NCBI GenBank assembly: GCA_029779375.1
Contig: JAKPAR010000278.1
Coordinates: forward strand, 1-8,772
Length of the DNA: 8,772 nt
Source of the DNA: Bacillota bacterium
GTDB taxonomy: Bacteria > Bacillota > Clostridia > Tissierellales > Sporanaerobacteraceae
Reading direction: 5' to 3'
A program made the translations under genes and the position numbers. Shown here piece by piece: positions 1 to 6,385 of the stretch (position 1 is the stretch's first letter; the number at the start of each line of letters is the position of its first letter). The notes under the pieces were generated by a model, which saw only the letters and a program-made list of their open reading frames with translations, was not told the DNA's origin and did no database searches.

Positions 1-1157
1 AAACAGATATGGAAGAACTAGACAGGGTTTTGGGAGGAGGAATAGTCAAGGGTTCACTAATATTGGTTGGAGGGGACCCTGGAATAGGGAAATCTACTCT
101 ATTGATACAGGTGGCAAATCATCTTTCAAATAAAGGACTAAAAATTTTGTATGTATCCGGGGAAGAGTCACCTAAGCAAGTGAAAATGAGAGCTGAAAGA
201 TTAAATTTAAAATCTAATGAATTATATATTTTATCAGAAACAAATTTGGATATAATAAGAAATGTAATAGAGAAAATACTGCCAGATGTGTTAATTATAG
301 ATTCTATTCAGACGGTATACAATGGTGAAATAGCTTCAGCTCCTGGAAGTGTTAGTCAAGTAAGAGAGGCTACTCATATATTGATGAAAATAGCTAAAGG
401 AAAAGGCATTGCTACTTTTATTGTTGGGCATGTAACTAAAGAAGGGTCTATAGCAGGGCCTAGAGTTTTGGAACATATGGTAGATACAGTACTATATTTT
501 GAAGGTGAAATGTATCAAAGCTATAGAATACTTAGAGCTGTTAAAAATAGATTTGGTTCTACCAATGAAATAGGAATGTTTGAAATGAGAGATGTAGGAT
601 TGGTAGAAGTAAAAAATCCATCGGAAGTTCTACTTTCAGGAAGACCAGAAAATTCTTCTGGAACTGTTGTAGTGCCTAGTATGGAGGGTACAAGGCCTAT
701 GCTTGTGGAAGTACAGTCCCTAGTTAGCTCCACAGCCTTTGGTATGCCTAGAAGAACAGCTATGGGAATAGATTATAATAGAGTTGTTCTGATGGTTGCA
801 GTTCTTGAGAAAAAGATAGGGTATAATATGCAAGACAATGATGTTTATATAAATATTGCAGGAGGTCTTCAAACAAAAGAACCAGCTATAGATTTAGGAA
901 TTATAGCTTCTATAGCTTCAAGCTATAGAGACATATATATAGATTCAAATACTGTTATCATGGGAGAAGTGGGGCTTACGGGCGAAGTTAGAAGAATAAG
1001 CTTTATAGATAAGAGAATTTATGAAGCTTCGAAACTTGGTTTCGATAGAGCTATAATACCTAGTATAAATATTAAGGATTTAAACAAGATAGAAGGCATA
1101 GATGTAATTGGCGTTGGCAGTGTAGAGGAAGCATTGGAAATTGTTTTAGGAGGATAG
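1..1157 (+). CDS. radA: DNA repair protein RadA, 5' end missing
   Basis: RadA is a RecA-like ATPase that acts on branched recombination intermediates in the cytoplasm (family knowledge). The frame is open from base 3, so the ATG at position 9 is probably internal: family members carry about 70 further N-terminal residues including a four-cysteine zinc finger, which must lie before the window. Counting from that ATG, the Walker A motif GDPGIGKST is at residues 22-30, the Walker B strand ending IID is at about 94-98, and the RadA signature KNRFG is at 179-183. The C-terminal part (about 210-380) matches the Lon-like domain that RadA shares with the protease but which is thought not to cut. The stop is TAG at 1155. 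The last codons contain the AGGAGG ribosome binding site of disA, so the two genes are tightly coupled. In related genomes clpC usually lies upstream; that cannot be seen here. Confidence 0.97.
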   Translation, partial: TDMEELDRVLGGGIVKGSLILVGGDPGIGKSTLLIQVANHLSNKGLKILYVSGEESPKQVKMRAERLNLKSNELYILSETNLDIIRNVIEKILPDVLIIDSIQTVYNGEIASAPGSVSQVREATHILMKIAKGKGIATFIVGHVTKEGSIAGPRVLEHMVDTVLYFEGEMYQSYRILRAVKNRFGSTNEIGMFEMRDVGLVEVKNPSEVLLSGRPENSSGTVVVPSMEGTRPMLVEVQSLVSSTAFGMPRRTAMGIDYNRVVLMVAVLEKKIGYNMQDNDVYINIAGGLQTKEPAIDLGIIASIASSYRDIYIDSNTVIMGEVGLTGEVRRISFIDKRIYEASKLGFDRAIIPSINIKDLNKIEGIDVIGVGSVEEALEIVLGG

Positions 1158-1160
1158 ATT

Positions 1161-2231
1161 ATGAAGGATTCCCAAAAAGATATGTATAAATCTATGAGCA
1201 TAGTAGCACCAGGAACTCTTTTAAGAGAAGGACTTGAAAGTGTAGTCAGAGCTAAAACAGGTGCTTTGATAGTAGTAGGAGATAATGAAGAGGTCTTAAA
1301 AATTGTTGATGGAGGTTTTAATATAAATAGTGATTTTACACCTGCCTATCTTTATGAACTGGCAAAGATGGATGGAGCTATAATACTCAGCAGTGACTGC
1401 AAAAAAATACTTTATGCCAATGCTCAACTCATTCCAGATCAGTCTATTTTATCAAGAGAAACAGGTATACGCCATAGAACAGCAGAAAGAGTGGCAAAGC
1501 AAACGGACACGTTGGTTATAGCTATTTCTCAAAGAAGAAATATCATTACTTTATATAAAGGAAACAACAAATATGTATTAAGAGAATCTAGCGAAATACT
1601 TGATAAAGCAAATCAAGCTATACAAACATTGGAAAAATACAAAAATGTATTAAATCAAGATATGGGGAATTTGACTGCCTTAGAGTTTGAAGATTTGGTT
1701 ACAGTGTATGATATGGTTAAAGTTATTCAGAGATTGGAAATGGTCATGAGAATATCAGATGAAATAGAAAGATATATTTTGGAACTGGGAAATGAAGGAA
1801 GACTTATAAGTATGCAATTAGATGAGCTTATGAGCGGAGTGGTGGAAGATGGAATAAATATCATAAAAGACTATTCAAATTGGCCAAATAAATCTCATGA
1901 CGAAATAAGAAAATCCATAAGAGAACTTTCTTCAGAGGAACTTTTAGACTTTTATACCATAGCTAGGACAATGGGCTATGATGGTGGAATTTCAGCATTA
2001 GATACAAGCATTTATCCTAAAGGATATAGGATATTAGGTAAAATACCAAGACTTCCAATAGGAGTATTGGAAAATTTGGTAAAGATGTTTGGGAGTTTTC
2101 AAAAAATATTGAAGGCTTCAACAAAAGAATTGGATTTAGTTGAAGGTATAGGTGAAGTGAGAGCTAGGACTATCAAGGAAGCTTTAAGGAGATTTCAAGA
2201 ACAAATATTTTTAGATAGACACATAATATGA
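1161..2231 (+). CDS. disA: DNA integrity scanning diadenylate cyclase DisA
   Basis: DisA condenses two ATP into the second messenger c-di-AMP and, in Bacillus, moves along DNA and stalls at branched structures (family knowledge). The 356-residue protein is the usual family length and shows all main parts: an N-terminal diadenylate cyclase domain (about 10-145) with the catalytic DGA motif at 71-73 and the RHR motif at 104-106, a helical linker, and a C-terminal helix-hairpin-helix DNA-binding domain with VEGIGEVRAR at 327-336. The ATG at 1161 is chosen because AGGAGG at 1148-1153 lies seven bases before it, inside the end of radA. The three-base gap implies cotranscription with radA, which fits a shared role in genome maintenance. 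A hairpin directly after the stop ends the unit. No key residue appears to be missing. Confidence 0.98.
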   Translation: MKDSQKDMYKSMSIVAPGTLLREGLESVVRAKTGALIVVGDNEEVLKIVDGGFNINSDFTPAYLYELAKMDGAIILSSDCKKILYANAQLIPDQSILSRETGIRHRTAERVAKQTDTLVIAISQRRNIITLYKGNNKYVLRESSEILDKANQAIQTLEKYKNVLNQDMGNLTALEFEDLVTVYDMVKVIQRLEMVMRISDEIERYILELGNEGRLISMQLDELMSGVVEDGINIIKDYSNWPNKSHDEIRKSIRELSSEELLDFYTIARTMGYDGGISALDTSIYPKGYRILGKIPRLPIGVLENLVKMFGSFQKILKASTKELDLVEGIGEVRARTIKEALRRFQEQIFLDRHII

Positions 2232-2270
2232 GAGCTAAACTGGGAAGTTCCAATTTAGCTCTTAATTTTA
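2231..2270 (+). terminator. Intrinsic terminator after disA
   Basis: An inverted repeat begins in the disA stop codon: AGAGCTAAA (2231-2239) pairs with TTTAGCTCT (2254-2262). A further three pairs close the loop GAAGTT after one mismatch. A T-rich stretch follows, though it is interrupted by A's. It probably ends the radA-disA transcript. Because the next gene is convergent, it may also limit read-through from the other strand, but no good U-tract follows it in that direction. Confidence 0.7.
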
Positions 2271-2310
2271 TAACCCATGTGAAAGTTTTGTTTTTTATAT
2301 AAAAATTTTT

Positions 2311-2727
2311 TTATTTAAGATTATATATTCCTAGAGTTTTGAGATTGTTGTATTCATTATTAAATATATCGGACAAATTCATTCCTAATGTGTCACAAAG
2401 AGCTGCTAAATAGAACAAGTAAGAACCTATTTCTTCTTCTATTTTTTCACTACAAACTTCACATAGCTCTCCTTCTAAATGGCTTTTTAGTGATTTTTTG
2501 AGTTCTTCCAAAGATTCACTATTGTATTCTTGTTTTTTTGCATCTATTGAAATACAGCCACAAGAAGTGACGGATTTAATTACAGCTCTGTTAATTCTAG
2601 CGTTGTATTCATCTAGTTTAGTGATTATATCTAAAATGCTTTTGTGTCTTATTAGTACATTAGATGTCATTTCTTGAAAAGCATTACAGTTTATATTTGT
2701 ATCTATGTTTTCAATATTTTTGTCCAT
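2311..2727 (-). CDS. Small cysteine-containing protein of unknown function
   Basis: I cannot name this 138-residue protein with confidence. It is predicted soluble and mostly helical, with no signal peptide or membrane segment. Visible features are a CGC pair (56-58), a CEVC pair (89-92) and single cysteines at 14 and 111; the two pairs could form a metal site (inference). The C-terminal stretch, about 97-130, has an acidic helix EEEIGSYLFYLAAL and a second helix that look like the last two helices of MazG-type all-alpha NTP pyrophosphohydrolases. The usual ExxD is ExxS here, and the first ExxE helix is not evident, so activity is doubtful. The ATG at 2727 is preferred because GGGGTG lies six bases before it; an in-frame TTG six codons upstream lacks a ribosome binding site. 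It is the only complete gene on this strand, convergent with disA and divergent from carD, with its own strong promoter. Codon use matches the neighbours. Confidence 0.8.
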   Translation of the reverse strand: MDKNIENIDTNINCNAFQEMTSNVLIRHKSILDIITKLDEYNARINRAVIKSVTSCGCISIDAKKQEYNSESLEELKKSLKSHLEGELCEVCSEKIEEEIGSYLFYLAALCDTLGMNLSDIFNNEYNNLKTLGIYNLK

Positions 2728-2765
2728 TTCTCCCACCCCAGTCAAATTATTTAATTTATATTTTT

Positions 2766-2795
2766 ATTATACTTATGTGGACAAGTCATTGTCAA
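2766..2795 (-). promoter_or_regulatory. Consensus SigA-type promoter of the minus-strand gene
   Basis: Read on the minus strand, TTGACA (2795-2790) and TATAAT (2771-2766) are both perfect consensus hexamers, separated by 18 bases. Transcription would start near 2759, giving a leader of about 30 bases before the ATG at 2727. Confidence 0.8.
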
Positions 2796-2852
2796 ATAAT
2801 TCTTATATTTTATTAAATGGTTTGAGAAGAAAATTATTGAAGTAACTTTGAG

Positions 2853-2882
2853 TTGACAAGATATCATGCTATGTGGTAAAAT
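2853..2882 (+). promoter_or_regulatory. Upstream carD promoter (P1)
   Basis: TTGACA (2853-2858) and TAAAAT (2877-2882) are 18 bases apart, and the -10 is preceded by TGG, an extended -10 element. It lies just upstream of a second promoter and points at carD. Transcription would start near 2889. Confidence 0.72.
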
Positions 2883-2889
2883 AATAAAT

Positions 2890-2918
2890 TTGACATTCAT
2901 TCCCTATTATTGTATACT
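2890..2918 (+). promoter_or_regulatory. Downstream carD promoter (P2)
   Basis: TTGACA (2890-2895) and TATACT (2913-2918) have the ideal 17-base spacing. Transcription would start near 2925, about 30 bases before the carD ATG. This position also argues against a TTG start for carD at 2910, which would fall inside the promoter. Confidence 0.78.
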
Positions 2919-2954
2919 ATTATAGTAGTGAGAATTATATTGGGAGGTTTTGTT

Positions 2955-3443
2955 ATGTTTAATATAGGAGACAAAATTGTTTATCCTATGCATGGTGCAG
3001 GTGTAATTGTGGCTATTGAAGAAAAAGAAATATTAGGAAGAAAAAGAAAATACTATATAATGAAAATGCCTATTGGAGATATGAAAGTAATGGTTCCTGT
3101 AGATAATGTAAAAGAAATAGGTATAAGAGAGATAATAGATGACGAAGAAATAGAGCAAGTATTTGAAGTGCTAAAAGGAAGTAAGACTAAAATGCCTCAA
3201 AACTGGAATAGACGCTACAGATTAAATATGGATAAAATAAAAAGTGGGGATATTTATGAAATAGCGTCAGTAGTTAGAAATCTCATGATAAGAGATGCTG
3301 AAAAAGGGTTGTCAACGGGTGAGAGAAAAATGTTAAATAGTGCTAAGCAAATGCTTGTAAGCGAATTAGTGCTGGCAAAGGGAATAGATAGACAGCAAAC
3401 AGAAACGCTAATAGATGAAGCCATAAATTGCCCTTCACTGTGA
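2955..3443 (+). CDS. CarD/CdnL-family transcriptional regulator
   Basis: CarD proteins bind the RNA polymerase beta subunit and stabilise the open promoter complex (known from mycobacteria and myxobacteria). The 162-residue length fits. Residues 1-60 form the Tudor-like polymerase-interaction domain, beginning FNIGDKIVYP with HGAG at 13-16. The C-terminal helical DNA-binding domain runs from about 80 and contains WNRRYR at 84-89 and GLSTGERKML further on. Trp84 corresponds to the tryptophan that wedges into the minor groove at the -10 edge in Mycobacterium CarD. The ATG at 2955 has GGGAGG (2942-2947) seven bases upstream; the longer frame from 2910 overlaps a promoter and is rejected. Two tandem promoters feed it, suggesting high or doubly controlled expression. 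A structured spacer and an A/T hairpin follow. Confidence 0.95.
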   Translation: MFNIGDKIVYPMHGAGVIVAIEEKEILGRKRKYYIMKMPIGDMKVMVPVDNVKEIGIREIIDDEEIEQVFEVLKGSKTKMPQNWNRRYRLNMDKIKSGDIYEIASVVRNLMIRDAEKGLSTGERKMLNSAKQMLVSELVLAKGIDRQQTETLIDEAINCPSL

Positions 3444-3446
3444 ATT

Positions 3447-3552
3447 ACCACCACTCATATAAGTGGGTCTTTACTGTTTCCTAGAACATTTTCTAGGAAT
3501 TAAGTCTTATGCGTCTTTCGTAGGTTTAACTTTGGGCAGTTCCTGTCCTAGA
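3447..3552 (+). other. Non-coding spacer with a series of hairpins
   Basis: The spacer between carD and the next gene has no plausible ORF but several inverted repeats in a row: 3451-3455/3462-3466 (loop CATATA); a perfect 9-base stem 3478-3486/3491-3499 with loop CATT; 3502-3511/3519-3532 with wobble pairs and an internal loop; and 3534-3539/3543-3548 with a three-base loop. The 3' arm of the 9-base stem can alternatively pair with TCCTAGA at 3546-3552, because CTGTTTCCTAGA (3474-3485) recurs as CTGTCCTAGA (3543-3552). This could be a structured carD 3' UTR, a small RNA or a small dispersed repeat. I recognise no known RNA family. Confidence 0.45.
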
Positions 3553-3555
3553 TTT

Positions 3556-3581
3556 AAAAAATTATATAATTATAATTTTTT
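3556..3581 (+). terminator. A/T hairpin, possible terminator after carD
   Basis: An 11-base perfect inverted repeat made only of A and T (3556-3566 with 3571-3581, loop TAAT) starts with six A's and ends with six T's. This is the form of a bidirectional A-tract/T-tract terminator. It is the best candidate for ending the carD transcript, but an all-A/U stem is weak and such repeats arise easily in A/T-rich DNA. No clear promoter for the next gene is seen between it and 3634. Confidence 0.4.
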
Positions 3582-3634
3582 GTTATATAATTTATTATTA
3601 TGGAAATATATAATATTAAGGAGGAGGTGAATTT

Positions 3635-4732
3635 ATGGTTGATAAAATTGCTAAATTTGTAATATCTTTAATAGGAGTTCTAATTGGATATGGGATTACA
3701 GCTGGATTAAAAAATATTGAAGCTTTGAGATTGGCAGATGGTGGACTTTTTGCATTTTTTATTTTCATCATTGTAATGGTTGCATCTGGAATTATTTTCT
3801 TCTTTTTATCACCACATTTTATAAAAGGAATCCGAAAGTTTATTCATTTCTTAGAAGTGGAAATTCAAAACAGACCTGCATCTGATATTATTTTAGGTTC
3901 TGTTGGCTTGATAGTGGGGTTAATTATAGCATATCTTTTAAGTCAACCGTTTTATAACATAAAAGTCCCTTATTTAGGAGTTATAGTTTCTATTGTATTG
4001 TATTTGATATTTGGATATTTGGGTATTAAGATTCCAACTAGGAATAGGGATGATTTTACAAATTCATTAAATGGTTTTAAGAAAAATGCTAGCAAAGAAA
4101 AGGTAAAGGCTAATAGCAAGTCATCACCTAAAATATTGGATACTAGTGTTATAATAGATGGAAGAATAGCTGATATATGTAAGACTGGTTTTGTAGAAGG
4201 ACCTCTTATAATACCCGAATTTGTTCTTGAAGAACTTCAACGTATTGCAGATTCATCAGATTCTCTAAAGAGAAATAGAGGAAGAAGAGGACTTGATATT
4301 TTAAATAAAATTCAAAAAGAATTAGATATAGAAGTTGTTATTTGTGATAAAAAGATTGAAGAAGTACAAGAAGTGGATTCAAAACTTTTAAAGCTTGCTC
4401 AGCAGATGAAAGGAAAAGTTATTACAAATGATTACAATTTAAATAAAGTAGCAGAAGTGCAGGGAATAGAAGTTCTAAATATAAATGAACTTGCCAATGC
4501 TATTAAACCAGTAGTTTTGCCAGGAGAAGAAATGGTAGTGCAAGTGATACGAGATGGAAAGGAAATAGGTCAAGGTCTTGCATATCTTGATGATGGAACT
4601 ATGATAGTAGTGGAAGGTGGTAAAAAACATATTGGGGAGACTATTGATGTTTTAGTGACTAGTGTGTTGCAAACTTCTGCTGGGAGAATGATATTTGCTA
4701 AACCAAAATCAGTAGTAGATAGAGCGGTTTAG
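3635..4732 (+). CDS. Membrane-anchored PIN-TRAM domain protein (YacL type)
   Basis: The 365-residue protein has the layout of Bacillus YacL: four hydrophobic segments (about 5-24, 38-58, 84-103, 112-131), a basic and polar linker, a PIN-type ribonuclease domain (about 166-285) and a C-terminal TRAM RNA-binding domain (about 293-355). PIN acidic residues that would bind the metal are visible: Asp169 in LDTS, Glu199 or Glu200 in the EFVLEEL stretch, Asp248 in VDSK and Asp266 in TND. A cytoplasmic, membrane-tethered RNA nuclease is the likely role, but no substrate is established to my knowledge. AGGAGGTGA (3622-3630) gives a strong ribosome binding site for the ATG at 3635. In Bacillus the orthologue also sits just before ispD and ispF, so the position is conserved, but a terminator separates them here. 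No certain promoter was found upstream. Confidence 0.93.
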   Translation: MVDKIAKFVISLIGVLIGYGITAGLKNIEALRLADGGLFAFFIFIIVMVASGIIFFFLSPHFIKGIRKFIHFLEVEIQNRPASDIILGSVGLIVGLIIAYLLSQPFYNIKVPYLGVIVSIVLYLIFGYLGIKIPTRNRDDFTNSLNGFKKNASKEKVKANSKSSPKILDTSVIIDGRIADICKTGFVEGPLIIPEFVLEELQRIADSSDSLKRNRGRRGLDILNKIQKELDIEVVICDKKIEEVQEVDSKLLKLAQQMKGKVITNDYNLNKVAEVQGIEVLNINELANAIKPVVLPGEEMVVQVIRDGKEIGQGLAYLDDGTMIVVEGGKKHIGETIDVLVTSVLQTSAGRMIFAKPKSVVDRAV

Positions 4733-4766
4733 GGTCTAGTTTTAGACCCTAATATTTTTTGTTTTT
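4729..4766 (+). terminator. Intrinsic terminator after the PIN-TRAM gene
   Basis: AGGGTCTA (4731-4738) pairs perfectly with TAGACCCT (4743-4750) around the loop GTTT, and two T-A pairs extend the stem. The T-tract TTTTTTGTTTTT follows at 4755-4766. The hairpin overlaps the stop codon and separates this gene from ispD. Confidence 0.9.
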
Positions 4767-4791
4767 AGGATAACATATTTTCGCAAATCTA

Positions 4792-4820
4792 TTTCTGAAT
4801 ATTTTTCAATATGCTATAAT
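4792..4820 (+). promoter_or_regulatory. Extended -10 promoter of ispD-ispF
   Basis: TATAAT (4815-4820) is preceded by TGC, an extended -10 element. The matching -35 position (4792-4797, TTTCTG) is poor, which is common for extended -10 promoters. The predicted start near 4827 falls at the ribosome binding site, so the leader would be only about 12 bases. Confidence 0.65.
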
Positions 4821-4838
4821 GACTAAGAGGTGAAAAAT

Positions 4839-5579
4839 ATGTATGAAAACAATTTTGTTTCAGTTGTAGTAGCTGCTGCAGGCATGAGCAACAGAATGAG
4901 AAGTAGAATAAATAAGCAATTTATTTTTATTGATAATAAGCCTGTATTAGCTCATACACTGGAAAAATTTGAAATGTGCAAATATGTAGATGAGATAATT
5001 ATAGTGGCTAAAGAGGACGAAATTGAATATTGCAAAAAAGAAATTGTTAAAAAATATGATTTCAAAAAGGTTAGTAAGGTTGTTAAGGGTGGAAAAGAAA
5101 GACAAGATTCTGTATATAATGGATTGCTGGCTTTAGATAAAGAGTGTGAAATAGTTTTAATTCACGATGGAGCAAGACCTTTTATAAAAGTTAAGAATAT
5201 TGAAGATGGCATTGAAGGAGTAATTAAATATGGAGCTTGTGTTGTAGGAGTACCTGTCAAAGACACTATAAAAATAGTGAGTGACAACAATGATGTAATG
5301 AATACTCCTGATAGAAGTCAAATATGGGCAGCTCAAACCCCCCAATGTTTTTTAAGACATATCATTATGCAAGCTTATAAAGCTGCTTTAGATGACGATT
5401 TTACTGGAACGGATGATAGTATGCTTGTGGAGAGGATTGGAGTTGATGTAAAGATGATTATGGGTTCTTATGAGAATATAAAGATTACTACTCCGGATGA
5501 TTTAATAGTTGCGGAATCCATGCTGAAAGGCAAAGAAATTATTTTTAAGAAAAGAAATTTTGTATTTGAAGGTAGATAG
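4839..5579 (+). CDS. ispD: 2-C-methyl-D-erythritol 4-phosphate cytidylyltransferase
   Basis: IspD joins CTP and methylerythritol 4-phosphate to give CDP-methylerythritol, the third step of the MEP isoprenoid pathway, in the cytoplasm. The 246 residues match the family. Visible motifs are the nucleotide-binding AAG loop at 13-15 with Arg19 and Lys26 (the two catalytic basic residues of the E. coli enzyme), GGKERQDSV at 84-92, DGARP at 110-114, Arg159 in PDRSQIW, TPQ at 167-169, and Lys215 in [10 protein letters not shown]. The loop reads AAGMSNRM where the family usually has AAGxGxRM. The ATG at 4839 is used with GAGGTG (4827-4832) as ribosome binding site; an in-frame GTG at 4830 lies inside that site and is unlikely. 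ispF follows after ten bases, and its product acts two steps later. Confidence 0.96.
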   Translation: MYENNFVSVVVAAAGMSNRMRSRINKQFIFIDNKPVLAHTLEKFEMCKYVDEIIIVAKEDEIEYCKKEIVKKYDFKKVSKVVKGGKERQDSVYNGLLALDKECEIVLIHDGARPFIKVKNIEDGIEGVIKYGACVVGVPVKDTIKIVSDNNDVMNTPDRSQIWAAQTPQCFLRHIIMQAYKAALDDDFTGTDDSMLVERIGVDVKMIMGSYENIKITTPDDLIVAESMLKGKEIIFKKRNFVFEGR

Positions 5580-5589
5580 GGTGGTTTAT

Positions 5590-6063
5590 ATGAGAATAGG
5601 TATAGGATATGATGTTCATAAACTGGTAGAAGGAAGAAAATTAATTGTGGGAGGAGTAGAAATTCCTCATGAAAAGGGACTGTTAGGTCACTCAGATGCA
5701 GATGTCTTAATTCATGCTATTATGGATAGTATTTTAGGAGCAATGGCTTTGGGGGATATTGGAAAACATTTTCCGGATACAGACATTGCATATAAGGATA
5801 TATCTAGCATGGTTCTTCTTGAGAAAGTTTATGATATAATGTTGAGTAATGGGTATGAAATTGGAAATATAGACTGTATAGTAGTGGCTCAAAGACCTAA
5901 ATTTGCACCTTATATACATAATATGAGAGAAAACATAGGAAGAGTTTTAAATATATCTATAGACAACATAAGTATAAAAGCTACTACTACAGAATGGCTT
6001 GGATTTGAAGGAAGAGAGGAAGGAATATCTGCTCATTGCGTATGTATTTTGAATAAAAATTAA
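5590..6063 (+). CDS. ispF: 2-C-methyl-D-erythritol 2,4-cyclodiphosphate synthase
   Basis: IspF cyclises CDP-methylerythritol 2-phosphate to methylerythritol cyclodiphosphate with loss of CMP, as a cytoplasmic homotrimer (family knowledge). The 157 residues match the usual length and align throughout with E. coli IspF. The zinc ligands Asp8, His10 and His42 are present (YDVH, IHAIMD), as are GHSDADV at 33-39, FPDTD at 61-65 and the conserved KATTTE at 130-135 followed by GFEGR. The ATG at 5590 has GGGTGG (5579-5584) five bases before it; an upstream TTG at 5560 would overlap ispD and is not supported. It is the second gene of the ispD-ispF operon. ispE, the enzyme between the two steps, is not in this window. 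Confidence 0.97.
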   Translation: MRIGIGYDVHKLVEGRKLIVGGVEIPHEKGLLGHSDADVLIHAIMDSILGAMALGDIGKHFPDTDIAYKDISSMVLLEKVYDIMLSNGYEIGNIDCIVVAQRPKFAPYIHNMRENIGRVLNISIDNISIKATTTEWLGFEGREEGISAHCVCILNKN

Positions 6064-6092
6064 ATTTTTATTTGACATAAAAATCTTTTTTT
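6064..6092 (+). terminator. Weak A/T hairpin with T-tract after ispF
   Basis: Directly after the ispF stop, ATTTTTAT (6064-6071) and ATAAAAAT (6077-6084) form an 8-pair stem with loop TTGAC, followed by C and seven T's (6086-6092). The arrangement is that of an intrinsic terminator, but the stem has only A-T pairs. The loop is also part of the -35 box of the next promoter. Confidence 0.4.
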
Positions 6093-6100
6093 AGTATTAT
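6072..6100 (+). promoter_or_regulatory. Promoter of the T-box-proS unit
   Basis: TTGACA (6072-6077) and TATTAT (6095-6100) are 17 bases apart. Transcription would begin near 6107, about 30 bases before T-box Stem I and 280 before the proS start. This is a normal layout for a T-box-controlled tRNA synthetase gene. Confidence 0.8.
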
Positions 6101-6135
6101 ATTAATAATTAAATTAATTTAATACATTACATTGA

Positions 6136-6355
6136 AGGGAAATAGTAAATATGAATGGTCAAAAGAGAGGAAATCATAAGGTGGAAGATTTCTGACCCTC
6201 TTTATATTGAACCCGTCCCTGAGTTTTTAGATTGAAAAGAAGTAGGTCTAAACGGTAGTTCCGTTATAACTTTCGAGTGGATTTAAAATGTTAAATCTAT
6301 TAGAGTGGTACCGCGAAGCATACCTTCGTCTCTATTTTGAGATGGAGGTTTTTTT
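6136..6355 (+). promoter_or_regulatory. T-box riboswitch, proline specifier
   Basis: The leader has the full T-box plan and senses uncharged tRNA. Stem I runs from AGGGA (6136-6140) to TCCCT (6216-6220), with an apical loop 6176-6186 containing the conserved GGTGG. The specifier loop on the 3' side reads GAA-CCC-G, so the codon is CCC (6212-6214), proline. Further stems are 6226-6232/6246-6252, 6252-6255/6261-6264 and Stem III 6280-6286/6291-6297. The T-box sequence AGAGTGGTACCGCG lies at 6302-6315, with the tRNA-acceptor bulge TGGT at 6306-6309. The antiterminator (6301-6305/6330-6334 and 6314-6318/6324-6328) competes with an 11-pair terminator (6322-6332/6339-6349) followed by T's to 6355. 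Uncharged tRNA-Pro should favour read-through into proS. Confidence 0.95.
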
Positions 6356-6385
6356 ATTCCCAAAAAGTTAAAGGAGGAATTAGAG

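Noticed and set aside
521..733. Antisense reading frame opposite radA; similar frames lie opposite carD, ispD, ispF and proS.
   Set aside because: They lie fully inside well-conserved genes on the other strand, lack ribosome binding sites and show no recognisable domains.
2292..2312. T-run/A-run hairpin before the 3' end of the minus-strand gene as its terminator.
   Set aside because: The stem is only five A-T pairs; it may contribute but cannot be supported as a terminator.
2795..2838. Imperfect inverted repeat AATAATTCTT ... AAGAAAATTATT between the divergent promoters, a possible operator.
   Set aside because: It needs a two-base insertion and consists almost only of A and T, so it is not distinguishable from background.
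2910..2954. N-terminal extension of carD from a TTG at 2910.
   Set aside because: It overlaps the -10 of promoter P2, has no ribosome binding site and does not fit the family's N-terminus; the ATG at 2955 does.
5560..5589. ispF start at TTG 5560, overlapping ispD.
   Set aside because: The family begins MRIGxGxDVH, which matches the ATG at 5590 with its own ribosome binding site.
6151..6195. A 14-codon ORF (ATG to TGA) preceded by AAGGGA inside the proS leader.
   Set aside because: The segment is fully explained by T-box Stem I; the AGGGA is the base of that stem and the ORF is likely chance.
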